A stretch of 64,000 bases of DNA, from positions 43,451 to 107,450 of the forward strand of contig NZ_JABBGM010000013.1 in the NCBI RefSeq assembly GCF_012927405.1. Reading direction: 5' to 3'. The notes beneath the pieces are model-generated. The model made no database searches. It worked only from the letters and a program-made list of their open reading frames with translations, and had not been told where the DNA came from. The DNA comes from Novosphingobium olei. GTDB taxonomy: Bacteria > Pseudomonadota > Alphaproteobacteria > Sphingomonadales > Sphingomonadaceae. Shown here one piece after another: positions 36,144-44,675 of this stretch; position 1 is the stretch's first letter; each line of letters begins with the position of its first letter. Position numbers and translations under genes: made by a program.

Positions 36144-37115
36144 ATGGGGGGGCACAGCGATCATGACTGGCTGAGCGCGGCGGCTGCGCTTGGCGAACGC
36201 GGGCGTCCGTTCAGCCGCCCCAACCCGGCCGTGGGCGCGATCATCGTGCGCGATGGGCGCGTGGTGGGGCGCGGGTTCACCCAGATCGGAGGTCGCCCCC
36301 ATGCCGAAGCCATGGCACTGGCGCAGGCAGGCGAAGCCGCGCGCGGCGCGACGCTCTATGTCACGCTCGAACCCTGCGCACACCAGAGCGAGCGCGGGCC
36401 GTCCTGCTCATCGCTGGTAATCGCCAGCGGCCTTGCCCGCGTGGTGGTCGGTTGTCCTGACCCCGATCCGCGCACGGCCGGCATCGGCATGGAAAGCCTG
36501 CGCGCCGCGGGGATCCAGGTGGACCCGACGCCTTCGCACGCGGCGCAGCACTCGCTTGCCGGCTATCTCACCCGCGCCCGCCTCGGCCGACCGCACGTCA
36601 CGCTCAAGCTAGCGACCTCGCTCGACGGCTGCATCGCTCTTGCCGATGGCTCCAGCCGCTGGATCACCGGCGAAGCATCGCGTGCTCACGTGCACGTAGA
36701 GCGTGCGCGCGCGGAGGCCATCCTCGTCGGCGGGGGTACGCTCCGCGCCGATTCGCCCCGGCTCGATGTGCGCCTGCCCGGGCTTGAGGCGCGCAGTCCG
36801 GAACGCTGGGTGCTTACACACGCCCCTGCACCCGAAGGCTGGCGCGCAATTGCCGACATCACCGCGCCCGATGCGTTCGGCGATCTGCAGTATCTCTATG
36901 TCGAAGGCGGCGCGGGCGCTGCAGCCACGTTCCTGGCCGCCGACATGGTCGACCGGCTGATGATCTACCGCGCACCGATCGTCATCGGCGGGGGAAAGCC
37001 CTGCATCGCCGATATCGGCCTCGCCACGCTCGATGCAGCGCACGGCCGCTGGAGCCATGTGTCCCGTGGCCAGCTTGGCAGTGACACGCTCGACGTCTAC
37101 GAGCGCAGGCGCTGA
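36144..37115 (+). CDS. ribD: Bifunctional riboflavin biosynthesis deaminase/reductase
   Basis: A 323-residue enzyme carrying out the second and third steps of riboflavin synthesis. The N-terminal cytidine-deaminase-like domain has HAE (53-55) and two zinc cysteines (Cys78 in EPCAH and Cys88). The C-terminal reductase domain (about 150-323) begins at PHVTLKLATSLDG and carries ITGEASRAHVH and GGGTLRADSP. The riboflavin synthase gene follows 13 bases later with a GGAG site. Confidence 0.94.
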   Translation: MGGHSDHDWLSAAAALGERGRPFSRPNPAVGAIIVRDGRVVGRGFTQIGGRPHAEAMALAQAGEAARGATLYVTLEPCAHQSERGPSCSSLVIASGLARVVVGCPDPDPRTAGIGMESLRAAGIQVDPTPSHAAQHSLAGYLTRARLGRPHVTLKLATSLDGCIALADGSSRWITGEASRAHVHVERARAEAILVGGGTLRADSPRLDVRLPGLEARSPERWVLTHAPAPEGWRAIADITAPDAFGDLQYLYVEGGAGAAATFLAADMVDRLMIYRAPIVIGGGKPCIADIGLATLDAAHGRWSHVSRGQLGSDTLDVYERRR

Positions 37116-37128
37116 AGGAGAGAGAGCA

Positions 37129-37752
37129 ATGTTCACCGGCATCGTCACCGAAATCGGCGCGATCACCCGAATCGAGGACCGCGGCGACAAGCGCATGACC
37201 ATCGCCTGCGCGATGGATCCCGCCAGGATCGCCATCGGCGCCTCGATCGCGTGTTCGGGCGTGTGCCTGACGGTGGTCGATCGCGGTGGTACCGCCGGCG
37301 ACGCCTGGTTCGCGGTCGACGTGTCCGGCGAGACGATTTCGTGCACCGCGCCCGCACATTGGCAGGAAGGCGCCAGGCTCAACCTCGAACCTGCGCTCAA
37401 GCTCGGCGACGAGCTCGGCGGTCATATCGTGACGGGCCATGTCGATGGCGTGGGCCACGTCGTCGGCCTGTGCCCGGAAGGCGGCTCGACGCGCATCGGC
37501 ATTTCCGCTCCGGCCGAACTTGCGCCCTACATCGCGCCCAAGGGTTCGATCACCGTCGATGGCACCTCGCTCACGGTCAACGAAGTCGCTGACCAGGACG
37601 ATGGAACCTGCCATTTCGCGCTGAACATCATTCCGCATACCGCCGAAGTCACCACCATCGGCACGCTCGCCGTGGGCGATGCCGTCAATCTCGAGATCGA
37701 CGTGCTGGCGCGCTATCTCAAGCGGATGCAGTCGCTCGCCGCCAAGGGCTAA
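37129..37752 (+). CDS. ribE: Riboflavin synthase (alpha chain)
   Basis: A 207-residue enzyme that dismutates two 6,7-dimethyl-8-ribityllumazine molecules into riboflavin. It is built of two lumazine-binding repeats. Repeat 1 starts at the N-terminal MFTGIVTEIG, and repeat 2 starts at LGGHIVTGHVDGVG (about residues 97-110). The N-terminal MFTGIV is invariant in this family and fixes the start. The ribosome-binding site AAGGAGAGAGA is clear. It pairs with ribD in one operon and is followed by a terminator. Confidence 0.95.
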   Translation: MFTGIVTEIGAITRIEDRGDKRMTIACAMDPARIAIGASIACSGVCLTVVDRGGTAGDAWFAVDVSGETISCTAPAHWQEGARLNLEPALKLGDELGGHIVTGHVDGVGHVVGLCPEGGSTRIGISAPAELAPYIAPKGSITVDGTSLTVNEVADQDDGTCHFALNIIPHTAEVTTIGTLAVGDAVNLEIDVLARYLKRMQSLAAKG

Positions 37753-37771
37753 GCTGTTTCACACAGGCGCG

Positions 37772-37810
37772 AAGAAGGGCGGGCCCTCGCGGCGCCCGCC
37801 CTTCTTGTTT
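37772..37810. terminator. Bidirectional rho-independent terminator between ribE and aspC
   Basis: A 12-bp stem (AAGAAGGGCGGG with CCCGCCCTTCTT) followed by GTTT on the plus strand. It serves the ribDE operon on the plus strand and probably the convergent aminotransferase gene on the minus strand. Confidence 0.8.
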
Positions 37811-37827
37811 GCAGGCGTCGCTGGTGA

Positions 37828-39000
37828 TCAGCCCGCGACGTCGCCCAGCGCGGCGATGAACTTGTCGATGTTGCCGGTGGTCAGGCCCGCCGCGTTGATA
37901 CGGCCCGAACCCGCCATGTAGATGCCGTGCTTTTCGCGCAGCGCCAGGATCTGCTCGCCCGAAAGCGGCAGCATCGAGAACAGGCCCTTCTGGATGCCGA
38001 GCGGCGCCATGTTCACGCTGCCGACCTGCTGCGCGGCGGCAAGGCGTTCGCGCACCCACGCCATGCGGTCGCGCATCTCGTCGAGCTCGCCCAGCCACAG
38101 CTTGGTCAGCTCCGCGTCCGAAAGGATCAGCCGGACGGCAGCCGCGCCGTGATCGGGCGGCATCGACCACGAAGCGCGCGCCACGGTTGCGCCATTGGCC
38201 ATCGCGTTGGCAAGCGCGGTCGCATCCGACGTCACGGCATAGAACGCACCGACACGGTCGCGATAAAGACCGAAGTTCTTGTCGCACGAATAGGCGACCA
38301 GCGCTTCGGACACAGCGCCCAGCACCTTGCGCAGGCCATAGGCATCGGCCTCCATGCCATCGCCCAGGCCCTGATAGGCAAGGTCGATGATCGGCAGGAC
38401 CTTGCCGTCGGACAGCGTGGCGGCGATCGCGTCCCACTGCGCCTCGGTGTAATCGACCCCGGTCGGGTTGTGGCAGCAGCCGTGCAGCAGCACGGCATCG
38501 CCCGGCTGGGCTGCCGCGAGCGCGGCCTGCAGCGCGTCGAGATCGGCAAGGCCGTCGGCGGTGGTGTGCTTGAACGTCACCAGTTCAAGCCCGACCGCCG
38601 CGACGATCTGCGCATGGTTCGGCCACGAAGGCGTGCCCATCAGGATCCGCTTGATGCCCGAACGCTTGGCGACTTCGATGGCAAGGCGCACCGCGCCGGT
38701 GCCGCCCGGCGACTGCATGCCTTCGACGCGTGAACGGTCGAAGTCCTGCCCGAAGACATAGGGGATCAGCGCGTGAACGAAGCCCATGTCGCCCTCGGGG
38801 CCGAGGTAGGCCTTCGAATCCTGGTCGGCGAGCAGCTTCTGCTCGGCCGCCTTGATCGCCTTGAACACCGGCGTCGCGCCCTCGGCGGTGCGATAGACGC
38901 CCACGCCCAGGTCGATCTTGTCGGCGCGCGGATCGGCGTTGTAGAGCTTGATCAGGGCAAGCAGCGCGTCTGCGGGCTGGGCGGCAAGGTTTTCGAGCAT
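37828..39000 (-). CDS. Aromatic/aspartate aminotransferase (class I, PLP)
   Basis: A 390-residue PLP-dependent aminotransferase of the AspC/TyrB family. It transfers amino groups between aspartate or aromatic amino acids and 2-oxoglutarate. Characteristic sequences are KIDLGVGVYRT near the N-terminus, HGCCHNPTGVD (about 173-183), and the PLP lysine in SCDKNFGLYRDRVG (Lys241). The start is the ATG at 39000 with a GGAGGG site eight bases before. It could complete phenylalanine or tyrosine synthesis with the prephenate dehydratase in this window. AspC versus TyrB specificity cannot be read here. Confidence 0.9.
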   Translation of the reverse strand: MLENLAAQPADALLALIKLYNADPRADKIDLGVGVYRTAEGATPVFKAIKAAEQKLLADQDSKAYLGPEGDMGFVHALIPYVFGQDFDRSRVEGMQSPGGTGAVRLAIEVAKRSGIKRILMGTPSWPNHAQIVAAVGLELVTFKHTTADGLADLDALQAALAAAQPGDAVLLHGCCHNPTGVDYTEAQWDAIAATLSDGKVLPIIDLAYQGLGDGMEADAYGLRKVLGAVSEALVAYSCDKNFGLYRDRVGAFYAVTSDATALANAMANGATVARASWSMPPDHGAAAVRLILSDAELTKLWLGELDEMRDRMAWVRERLAAAQQVGSVNMAPLGIQKGLFSMLPLSGEQILALREKHGIYMAGSGRINAAGLTTGNIDKFIAALGDVAG

Positions 39001-39127
39001 GGGCGGACCCTCCTGTCCGGATTGCGAAAAATTCGCGGGCGCCATGCCGCCGCAGGCCCCGCGCCGCAACCCCTGATTTGGCGCGGGTCCCGGTTTTACG
39101 GTTGCGTTACCGTCCTGCGATGCCGGA

Positions 39128-39928
39128 TCAGAACGGCATCCACTTCTGCGTGCGGCTGAACTTCATGTAGCCGGCATTCACGCCAAGGCGCAGGCCAGCG
39201 CCCATCCGCACCGGGATCAGCACCACGTCGTGGCTGCGCAGGTAACTGACGTTGAAACCGCCGACGAGGTAAGCCTGGCCTTCGCCCGCGCCATAGCGAT
39301 GGAACAGCTCGGCGGTGTCATGCAGGTTGTACACCAGCACGAACGTGTTGGCCGCGTTCGCGCCCAGGTCGAAGCCGACCGAAGGCCCGGTCCAGTAGAC
39401 CGGAAGTTCGCCCTCGATCTTGTGGTGCAGCGTGCCCGAACCATAGCGCACGCCCACGACCACCGCGCCACCGGCTTCACGGCCGGTGATGTAGCCGATC
39501 GGTTCGCCCTGCTTTTTCAGGATGTCCTTGATCATCAGCGCAAGACCGCGCGCGCCCTTGCCGAACACGCCTTCGGCCGCGCCGATCAGGTCGTCTTCCT
39601 TGTACGTGCCTGCAGGCGCGCCTTGCGATCCGGCGGGCGGCGGCGGGGCCATGTTGGTCATCTGCGCCGGGGGCGGCACCGTGCTCGATGGCAGCGGCGC
39701 ATTCGGATCAGCGAGCGGGGGCAGCGGCTTGGGCGCTTCCGACCCGACGGGCGATGCCTGGTCGATACGGGCTGCCGGAGTGGGGGCGGGCGTTGTCGTC
39801 GCGCGCGGGTTGAGATCCGAATCGATCGCCTGGTTGGGGTCGATCGTCTGGACTTGTGCCTGCGCGGCAGCACCGGGAACGAGCGCGAGCCCGGCCAGCG
39901 CCAGCAGAAGTGTGCGGTGCAGTTTCAT
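39128..39928 (-). CDS. EipA-like DUF1134 exported protein
   Basis: A 266-residue exported protein. The signal peptide is about residues 1-23 (ends GAAAQAQ). A Pro/Ala-rich linker spans about 35-105 (TPAPTPAA, PPPAQMTNMAPPPPAG). The C-terminal DUF1134 domain (about 110-266) contains GYITGREAGGAVVVGVRYG, DLGANAANTFVLVYNL and VRMGAGLRLGVNAGYMKF. EipA of Brucella, the characterised member, is periplasmic and needed for cell-envelope integrity. The Pro-rich linker could span peptidoglycan. The start is the ATG at 39928; MGQANM 15 bases upstream is possible. Confidence 0.85.
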   Translation of the reverse strand: MKLHRTLLLALAGLALVPGAAAQAQVQTIDPNQAIDSDLNPRATTTPAPTPAARIDQASPVGSEAPKPLPPLADPNAPLPSSTVPPPAQMTNMAPPPPAGSQGAPAGTYKEDDLIGAAEGVFGKGARGLALMIKDILKKQGEPIGYITGREAGGAVVVGVRYGSGTLHHKIEGELPVYWTGPSVGFDLGANAANTFVLVYNLHDTAELFHRYGAGEGQAYLVGGFNVSYLRSHDVVLIPVRMGAGLRLGVNAGYMKFSRTQKWMPF

Positions 39929-40113
39929 GTTCGCTTGTCCCATCCCGTCGTCCGCCCCCAAGCGACGCCCTGCGCGCGAAGGTAGCCCGTCCAAAGCACT
40001 GCTGTCGATGCTTGCCCGCGCACAATGAACGGGCGATGAGCCGAGTCGAAATTGCGCCCGGACGCGCGCGAAGCGGGCGGAAACGCCGGATGCGAAGTTT
40101 TTCCGGACCAGCC

Positions 40114-40141
40114 TTGCCGCCCCCGGAATCGCTCGCTATAG
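40114..40141 (+). promoter_or_regulatory. Promoter of tRNA-Ser
   Basis: A -35-like TTGCCG at 40114-40119 and a -10-like CTATAG at 40136-40141 with 16-bp spacing. This fits the alphaproteobacterial housekeeping pattern (TTGnC). The tRNA gene starts 22 bp after the -10 element. Confidence 0.5.
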
Positions 40142-40163
40142 CGCGCCCTCGCCGCTGCGATCC

Positions 40164-40256
40164 GGAGACGTGGGTGAGTGGCTGAAACCAACGGTTTGCT
40201 AAACCGTCGTACTGGTAAATCCGGTACCGAGGGTTCGAATCCCTCCGTCTCCGCCA
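40164..40256 (+). tRNA. tRNA-Ser (anticodon GCU)
   Basis: A 93-base tRNA with acceptor stem GGAGACG/CGTCTCC, discriminator G and an encoded CCA end. The anticodon loop reads TTGCTAA in stem GGTTT/AAACC, giving anticodon GCU, which reads AGC and AGU serine codons. A long variable arm (about 20 bases, CGTCGTACTGGTAAATCCGG region) is typical of class II tRNA-Ser. The T-loop GGTTCGAATCC is standard. Confidence 0.96.
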
Positions 40257-40369
40257 CCATTGTGCCTTGGCTCTTCCCTTGATGCGGCTGGCGCGCGGGG
40301 CTTTCTCTCACTAGTCTGGCTCTCGCGTGCGGTGCGTGACGTTTGCCGCGCGGTGGTTCGGGCGCGGGG

Positions 40370-41866
40370 GTGAAAGTGGAGCGTGCGCGCCTTTACGGGC
40401 TGGTCGTCACAGCGGCTGCGGCATTTGCCCTGGCAGCCTTCGTCGGGGCGATCCTTTCCACGATCTATGGCTTTGGCCCGTGGTTCGACGAATTCTTCAC
40501 GACGTACGTGGCGCGGCCGGTCATCCCCTGGCGCGAAGCACTGGTCGATCACTGGCTGACCGATAACCACCCGCCGCTCTATTACGCGCTGGCGCGGACC
40601 TTCTGGTGGATCGGCGACACGATCGAGCACAGGCGACTGGTCAATCTGGTGCCGTTCGTGGCCGCGCTGGGCGGCGGGCTCGTGCTTGCCCGCCCGCGCG
40701 CGGAACTGCACCGGCTGGCCGCGCTGCTGGCCATCTCGCTCGCCGCGCAGGGGGTGGTCGTGCGGATCGCGGCCGATTACCGCTCCTACTTCCTCTCGGT
40801 CAGCGCGATTGCCTTGCTGGTCTTCGCGCTCGCGGCGTTCCACGCCGATGCAGCGCGCTGGCGCCGGCGGGACAGCGCGGTGCTGTGGTGCGTGGCGATC
40901 GTGGCGCTCAACACCCACATCACCACCACGATCGTCGCTTCCGCCATCCAGATCCCGTTCCTGCTGCGCTATCTCGTCCGGCGGGACTTGGCGCGCTTCT
41001 GGCGCCTTGCGCTGCCCTCGCTGGTCGCCGGGCTGCTGTTCGTGGCCGTGTCCGCGGTGCAGGCGCAGCACTGGCTGGCCAATACCACCGCATTCTGGCT
41101 GCCCGCAGGCTGGAACGTGGCGCGCTGGACGCTCGAACTGCTCGTTGTCGAGGTGGCGCAGGCGAACCCCGTGCTGCTGGTTGCCGCTTTGGGCGGCTTC
41201 GCTGCGGCGGCGGTGGGCTTGATGCGCCGGCGAACGGCGGATGCGCAGCTCGAAACCGCGATCTTCCTCGGCATCGGCTGGATGCTGGCGATCGGGATCA
41301 TCCTGGCAATCCACGCCTGGCGCCCGTTCATCTACGAGCGCTACCTCGTCGGCCTGGTGCCCGTCATGGCGATGATCCTTGCCTTGGGCAGCGAGCAGGC
41401 GCTGCGTCGCATTGGCCTGCAGCCAGCGCTGGCGGTCCTCGTCCTTGCCGCGCTGGTTTCGGCGGCCAGCGCCTGGCACGCGGCCAGCACCAAGCGCCAG
41501 AACAGCGACTGGGGCCCGAGCGCGGCGCTGGTCGGGCAGCTGGTCGCGGCGTGTCCCGCCAGCCTTGTCCACACCGATCCGCTGTGGAACCGCGAGGTGC
41601 TGGACCTGGCGCCCGACGACAACCGCGCGGTCGTTCCCTTCGCCTATCGCATGATGGCCGCCCGCTACCACTTCGCGCTCGAAGACGATGCCTCGCGCCG
41701 GCTCGCCAAGGGCTGTCCCACGCTGTTCTGGGCCGAATGGACCCGGCCGCAGGAATGGTCCGCACCAGAGATTCTCGCCCGCATCCGCCAGCGCGGTTTC
41801 CCGGTTTCCAGGATTCGCGTCACTCGCTTCCAGCGCAGCTTCGTGGCAGTGGCCGATCCGCAATAG
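40370..41866 (+). CDS. GT-C type membrane glycosyltransferase (family 39-like)
   Basis: A 498-residue integral membrane protein with about ten to twelve hydrophobic helices and a short soluble C-terminal domain. The N-terminal loop after helix 1 carries the acidic and aromatic pattern WFDEFFTTYV and the DNHPPLYYALARTF motif, which define the GT39/ArnT-like lipid-linked sugar transferase fold. The donor is probably a polyprenyl-phosphate sugar. Start: GTG 40370 was preferred to TTG 40343. The Gfo/Idh oxidoreductase follows after 14 bases, so both may modify a surface glycan; acceptor and sugar are unknown. Confidence 0.82.
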   Translation: MKVERARLYGLVVTAAAAFALAAFVGAILSTIYGFGPWFDEFFTTYVARPVIPWREALVDHWLTDNHPPLYYALARTFWWIGDTIEHRRLVNLVPFVAALGGGLVLARPRAELHRLAALLAISLAAQGVVVRIAADYRSYFLSVSAIALLVFALAAFHADAARWRRRDSAVLWCVAIVALNTHITTTIVASAIQIPFLLRYLVRRDLARFWRLALPSLVAGLLFVAVSAVQAQHWLANTTAFWLPAGWNVARWTLELLVVEVAQANPVLLVAALGGFAAAAVGLMRRRTADAQLETAIFLGIGWMLAIGIILAIHAWRPFIYERYLVGLVPVMAMILALGSEQALRRIGLQPALAVLVLAALVSAASAWHAASTKRQNSDWGPSAALVGQLVAACPASLVHTDPLWNREVLDLAPDDNRAVVPFAYRMMAARYHFALEDDASRRLAKGCPTLFWAEWTRPQEWSAPEILARIRQRGFPVSRIRVTRFQRSFVAVADPQ

Positions 41867-41880
41867 GACAAGGCCGGCCC

Positions 41881-42924
41881 ATGCAGACTCCACCCATCAA
41901 CGTCGCGATCGTCGGCAACGGCATGGCGACGCGCGTGTTTCACGCCCCCTACATCGCCGCGACGCCGTCGCTGCACCTTGCCGCCGTCGTCGCCCGCCAG
42001 CCCGACGCGGTCATCCCGGCGGGGGCGGCACGGCGCGGCGACATCGCCGCCGTTCTTGCTGACCCCGCCATTGCCGTCGTCGTCATCGCCACGCCCAGCG
42101 ATACCCACGCCGCGCTTGCCGCGCAGGCGCTGCGCGCGGGCAAGCACGTCGTGGCGGAAAAGCCGCTGGCGCTGTCGCTGGACGAAGCGCGCGGCCTGGC
42201 AAGGCTTGCGCAGAAACAGGAGCGGCTTCTCGTCGCGTTCCACAATCGCCGCTGGGACAGCGACTTCCTTGCCGTGCATCAGGCGATCGAAGCGGGGCGG
42301 ATCGGCCGCGTGGTCCATTTCGAATCGCACTTCGACCGCTTCCGTCCGCAAGTGCGCGATCGCTGGCGCGAACAGGCGGGGCCGGGGGCAGGCGTCTGGT
42401 TCGATCTCGGCCCGCACCTTGTCGATCAGGCGCTTGCGCTGTTCGGCATGCCGCTGGGCGTCAGCGCCGATATCGCCGCCCTGCGCGACGGCACCGGCGC
42501 CGCGTCCGCCGATGATTGGGCGAATGTCGTGCTGCGCTACCCCGATCGGCGTGTGGTTCTCCACGCCGGGATGTGCGTGGCGGGCGGCTCGCCCCGCTTC
42601 ATCGTCCATGGCACGCAAGGCACGCTGATCAAGCGCAGCTTCGATCCGCAAGAAAGCCAGTCGGTCGCCGGGTTGCGGCCGGGCGACGCGGATTGGGGCA
42701 TTGATCCCGATCCGCTGCAGCTGATCGACGGCACCGGAGCGGAAACGCAGCTGCCCGCGCCGCGCGGCTGCCAGCAGCACTTCTATGCCGCGCTGGCGCA
42801 AGCGCTGCGCGGCGAAGGACCGCCGCCCAACAGCATCGACGAACTGCTCGCGGTCCACGCCGTGATCGAGGCGGCGCAGATCTCGGCGCGCGAAGGGCGC
42901 GTCGTCGATCCGTCGCTATTGTAG
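41881..42924 (+). CDS. Gfo/Idh/MocA family NAD(P)-dependent oxidoreductase
   Basis: A 347-residue enzyme with an N-terminal Rossmann fold (NVAIVGNGMATRVFHAPYI; the usual GxGxxG is GNGMAT here). It has the family's EKPLALSLDEA motif (Lys and Pro near 100) and the Gfo C-terminal domain with the catalytic His in FDLGPHLVDQAL. It probably oxidises or reduces a sugar or inositol-like substrate. Its position behind a membrane glycosyltransferase suggests a nucleotide-sugar or glycan precursor. Its 3' end overlaps the convergent VOC gene by nine bases. Confidence 0.88.
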   Translation: MQTPPINVAIVGNGMATRVFHAPYIAATPSLHLAAVVARQPDAVIPAGAARRGDIAAVLADPAIAVVVIATPSDTHAALAAQALRAGKHVVAEKPLALSLDEARGLARLAQKQERLLVAFHNRRWDSDFLAVHQAIEAGRIGRVVHFESHFDRFRPQVRDRWREQAGPGAGVWFDLGPHLVDQALALFGMPLGVSADIAALRDGTGAASADDWANVVLRYPDRRVVLHAGMCVAGGSPRFIVHGTQGTLIKRSFDPQESQSVAGLRPGDADWGIDPDPLQLIDGTGAETQLPAPRGCQQHFYAALAQALRGEGPPPNSIDELLAVHAVIEAAQISAREGRVVDPSLL

Positions 42925-43503
42925 CAGCGCGTCCTTCACGATCATGCCCACTGCCTTGGTGCCGTCGGCGCGCATCGGATCGTGCCGCACGTGGGCATCG
43001 CCGCCCAGCTGCGCGGTCCACGCCGCGAATTCCAGGCACACGCCGTCGGGATCGAAGAAGTAGACCGAGCGGACGAACACCCCATCCTGCATCTGCGGGG
43101 CGACCTGCCATTCGGAATCGTCGTGGTTCAGCACCATCGAGGTCTGCACCCCGCGTTCGTGGAGGCGCGCGACGTATTCGTCGAACTTTTCGGCGGGCAC
43201 GTTGAAGGCGATGTGGTTCATCGATCCGTGCGCGCTCTTCATGTCGCCCATCGCGGGCAGGCCCGATGGCGCGGCGATACCCGGCGCGGCGGGCGGCGCA
43301 TCGGGAAACCAGAAGAAGGCGATGGAATCGCCGTTGCCGATGTCGAAGAAGAAGTGCTGGCCCATGCCGCCGGGCAGGTCGATCGTCTTGGTCAGCGGCA
43401 TGCCCAGCACGTCGCGGTAGAACTCCACCGTCTTGGCCATGTCGCGACAGACCAGCGCGAGGTGGTTGACCCCGCGGATATCGAACACCGTGTTCCCGCT
43501 CAT
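42916..43503 (-). CDS. VOC (glyoxalase/dioxygenase) superfamily protein
   Basis: A 195-residue protein with two beta-alpha-beta-beta-beta modules of the vicinal oxygen chelate fold: GVNHLALVCRDMAKTVEFYRDVLG near residue 12, and SMNHIAFNVPAEKFDEYVARL near residue 100, ending with SVYFFDPDGVCLEFAAW. The metal ligands (His in NHLAL and NHIAF, Glu in CLEF) are retained, so it may be a glyoxalase, ring-cleaving dioxygenase or isomerase. ATGA overlap with the upstream carboxymuconolactone decarboxylase-like gene ties the two into one operon. Substrate unknown. Confidence 0.85.
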   Translation of the reverse strand: MSGNTVFDIRGVNHLALVCRDMAKTVEFYRDVLGMPLTKTIDLPGGMGQHFFFDIGNGDSIAFFWFPDAPPAAPGIAAPSGLPAMGDMKSAHGSMNHIAFNVPAEKFDEYVARLHERGVQTSMVLNHDDSEWQVAPQMQDGVFVRSVYFFDPDGVCLEFAAWTAQLGGDAHVRHDPMRADGTKAVGMIVKDALLQ

Positions 43504-44159
43504 GCCTCGCTCTCCTGCTGCTGCTTGCGCCGCCCGCCAAGGAAGTCTGCCGCGTCGAACCCTTCGGGTGCGGCCACTTCCACGATCGGCTCCTCGCGAT
43601 CGTCGAATTCCATGCGCAGCGCGCGGGTGATCACGGCGTGCATGTCGTAAAGGCAGGTGATGTAGGTGAATTCGAAGATCTGCTGGTCGTCCCAGAAGGT
43701 CTTGAGCTTGTCGATCACCGCCTTGGGCGTGCGGCCATTGGCCTGGCACAGGCAGTCGGCATAAGCGAGCACGGCGCGTTCCTGCTCATTGTAGCAATCG
43801 GCCACGGCCCAATGCGGCACCGCGGCGATCTTCTCCTCGCTGCAGCCAAGCCCGCGCAGGCTCTTGCAGTGCTGCGAGAACACGAACTGGCTGCCCTTGA
43901 CCCAGCCGGCGCGCGTCTGGCCCAGTTCGCGTAGGATCGGGTCGATGCGCCGCTCGGGGCTGCGGTAGAGGGCAAAGCCGCTCACCGCGTGGCGGAAGAT
44001 GTCGGGCGAAAGCGCGAAGACGCTCCACCAGTCGCCCGGCGTGCCGGTCGCCGTGCCGGGCTCCACGGTGGGGTCGCGGTCCCCGAACAGATGCTGCATG
44101 TAACCGAGAATTACCTCGTCGGTGATCTCGCTGCGGGGTACCTGGCGCAACAACGGCAT
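43500..44159 (-). CDS. Carboxymuconolactone decarboxylase/AhpD-like protein
   Basis: A 219-residue protein of the CMD/AhpD-like fold. The central region FVFSQHCKSLRGLGCSEEKI corresponds to the family active-site segment, normally ExxCxxH or WxxHxxxA, here with a Cys two bases after Gln-His. Following helices (ERAVLAYADCLCQ) are typical. The start is the ATG of MPLLRQVP, preceded by GGAAGGAA. It is paired with a VOC protein, which fits a ring-opening or lactone-processing pathway, but the reaction is unknown. It is divergent from the DUF1330 gene. Confidence 0.83.
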   Translation of the reverse strand: MPLLRQVPRSEITDEVILGYMQHLFGDRDPTVEPGTATGTPGDWWSVFALSPDIFRHAVSGFALYRSPERRIDPILRELGQTRAGWVKGSQFVFSQHCKSLRGLGCSEEKIAAVPHWAVADCYNEQERAVLAYADCLCQANGRTPKAVIDKLKTFWDDQQIFEFTYITCLYDMHAVITRALRMEFDDREEPIVEVAAPEGFDAADFLGGRRKQQQESEA

Positions 44160-44219
44160 GGGGCGTTCCTTCCGGGCGGAACGGCCGTTTGCCGGCCTTG
44201 CTCCGCGCATCCTCTCACA

Positions 44220-44239
44220 AACCTATCATTTGACAGGTT
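44220..44239. promoter_or_regulatory. 20-bp palindrome between the CMD/VOC operon and DUF1330 gene
   Basis: AACCTATCATTTGACAGGTT reads as an inverted repeat with 16 of 20 positions symmetrical. It lies 61 bp before the CMD-like start and 82 bp before the DUF1330 start, in the middle of a divergent promoter. Size and symmetry suit a TetR-family dimer site; no TetR gene is in the window. Confidence 0.5.
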
Positions 44240-44288
44240 GCCTCGTCCGCGGCGGATTGCCAAGCCCCCTTGGCTTGCCTATCGCTCT

Positions 44289-44304
44289 TTAGCTAATCGG
44301 TTAA
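44289..44304. promoter_or_regulatory. TTAACCGAT-type motif at the DUF1330 promoter
   Basis: TTAGCTAATCGGTTAA, read on the minus strand as TTAACCGATTAGCTAA. It resembles the site at 60421-60438 (TTAACTGATGGATTAA on the same strand): 11 of 16 positions are identical. The site lies about 17 bp before the DUF1330 start codon, so binding there would block initiation. Confidence 0.35.
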
Positions 44305-44320
44305 AAAAGGAGAGAGAACC

Positions 44321-44608
44321 ATGGCAGCTTACGCGATCTTCATCCGCAACTCGATCAGCGACCCCGACAAGTTCGCCGAATACGGCCAGAAGGCCGGCGG
44401 CACGATGGCCGGCCACAAGGTTGAACCGCTGGTCGTCTACAACCCCTGCGAAACCCCCGAAGGCGAACCGGCCGAAGGCGTGGTCATGGTCAAGTTCGAC
44501 ACGATGGACGAAGCCAAGGCCTGGTACTTCGGCGATGCCTACCAGGAAGTCGCCAAGCTGCGGAAGGCTTCATCGGACTACCGCGTGATCCTGACCGAAG
44601 GCCTCTGA
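44321..44608 (+). CDS. DUF1330 family protein
   Basis: A 95-residue cytoplasmic protein with a ferredoxin-like dimeric alpha-beta barrel fold, as in DUF1330 and related small enzymes. Typical features are the YAIFIRNSISDPDKFAEYGQKAG start and the AKAWYFGDAYQEVAKLRKASSDYRVILTEG end. The ribosome-binding site AAGGAGAGAGA is strong. Divergent from the CMD/VOC operon, with which it probably shares a pathway. Enzymatic function is unestablished. Confidence 0.85.
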   Translation: MAAYAIFIRNSISDPDKFAEYGQKAGGTMAGHKVEPLVVYNPCETPEGEPAEGVVMVKFDTMDEAKAWYFGDAYQEVAKLRKASSDYRVILTEGL

Positions 44609-44675
44609 TCCCTACCGCCTGACAACACGGACAGGCTGACAGGGCAGACAGGGCGATTGCGCCCGGCGACATCAA

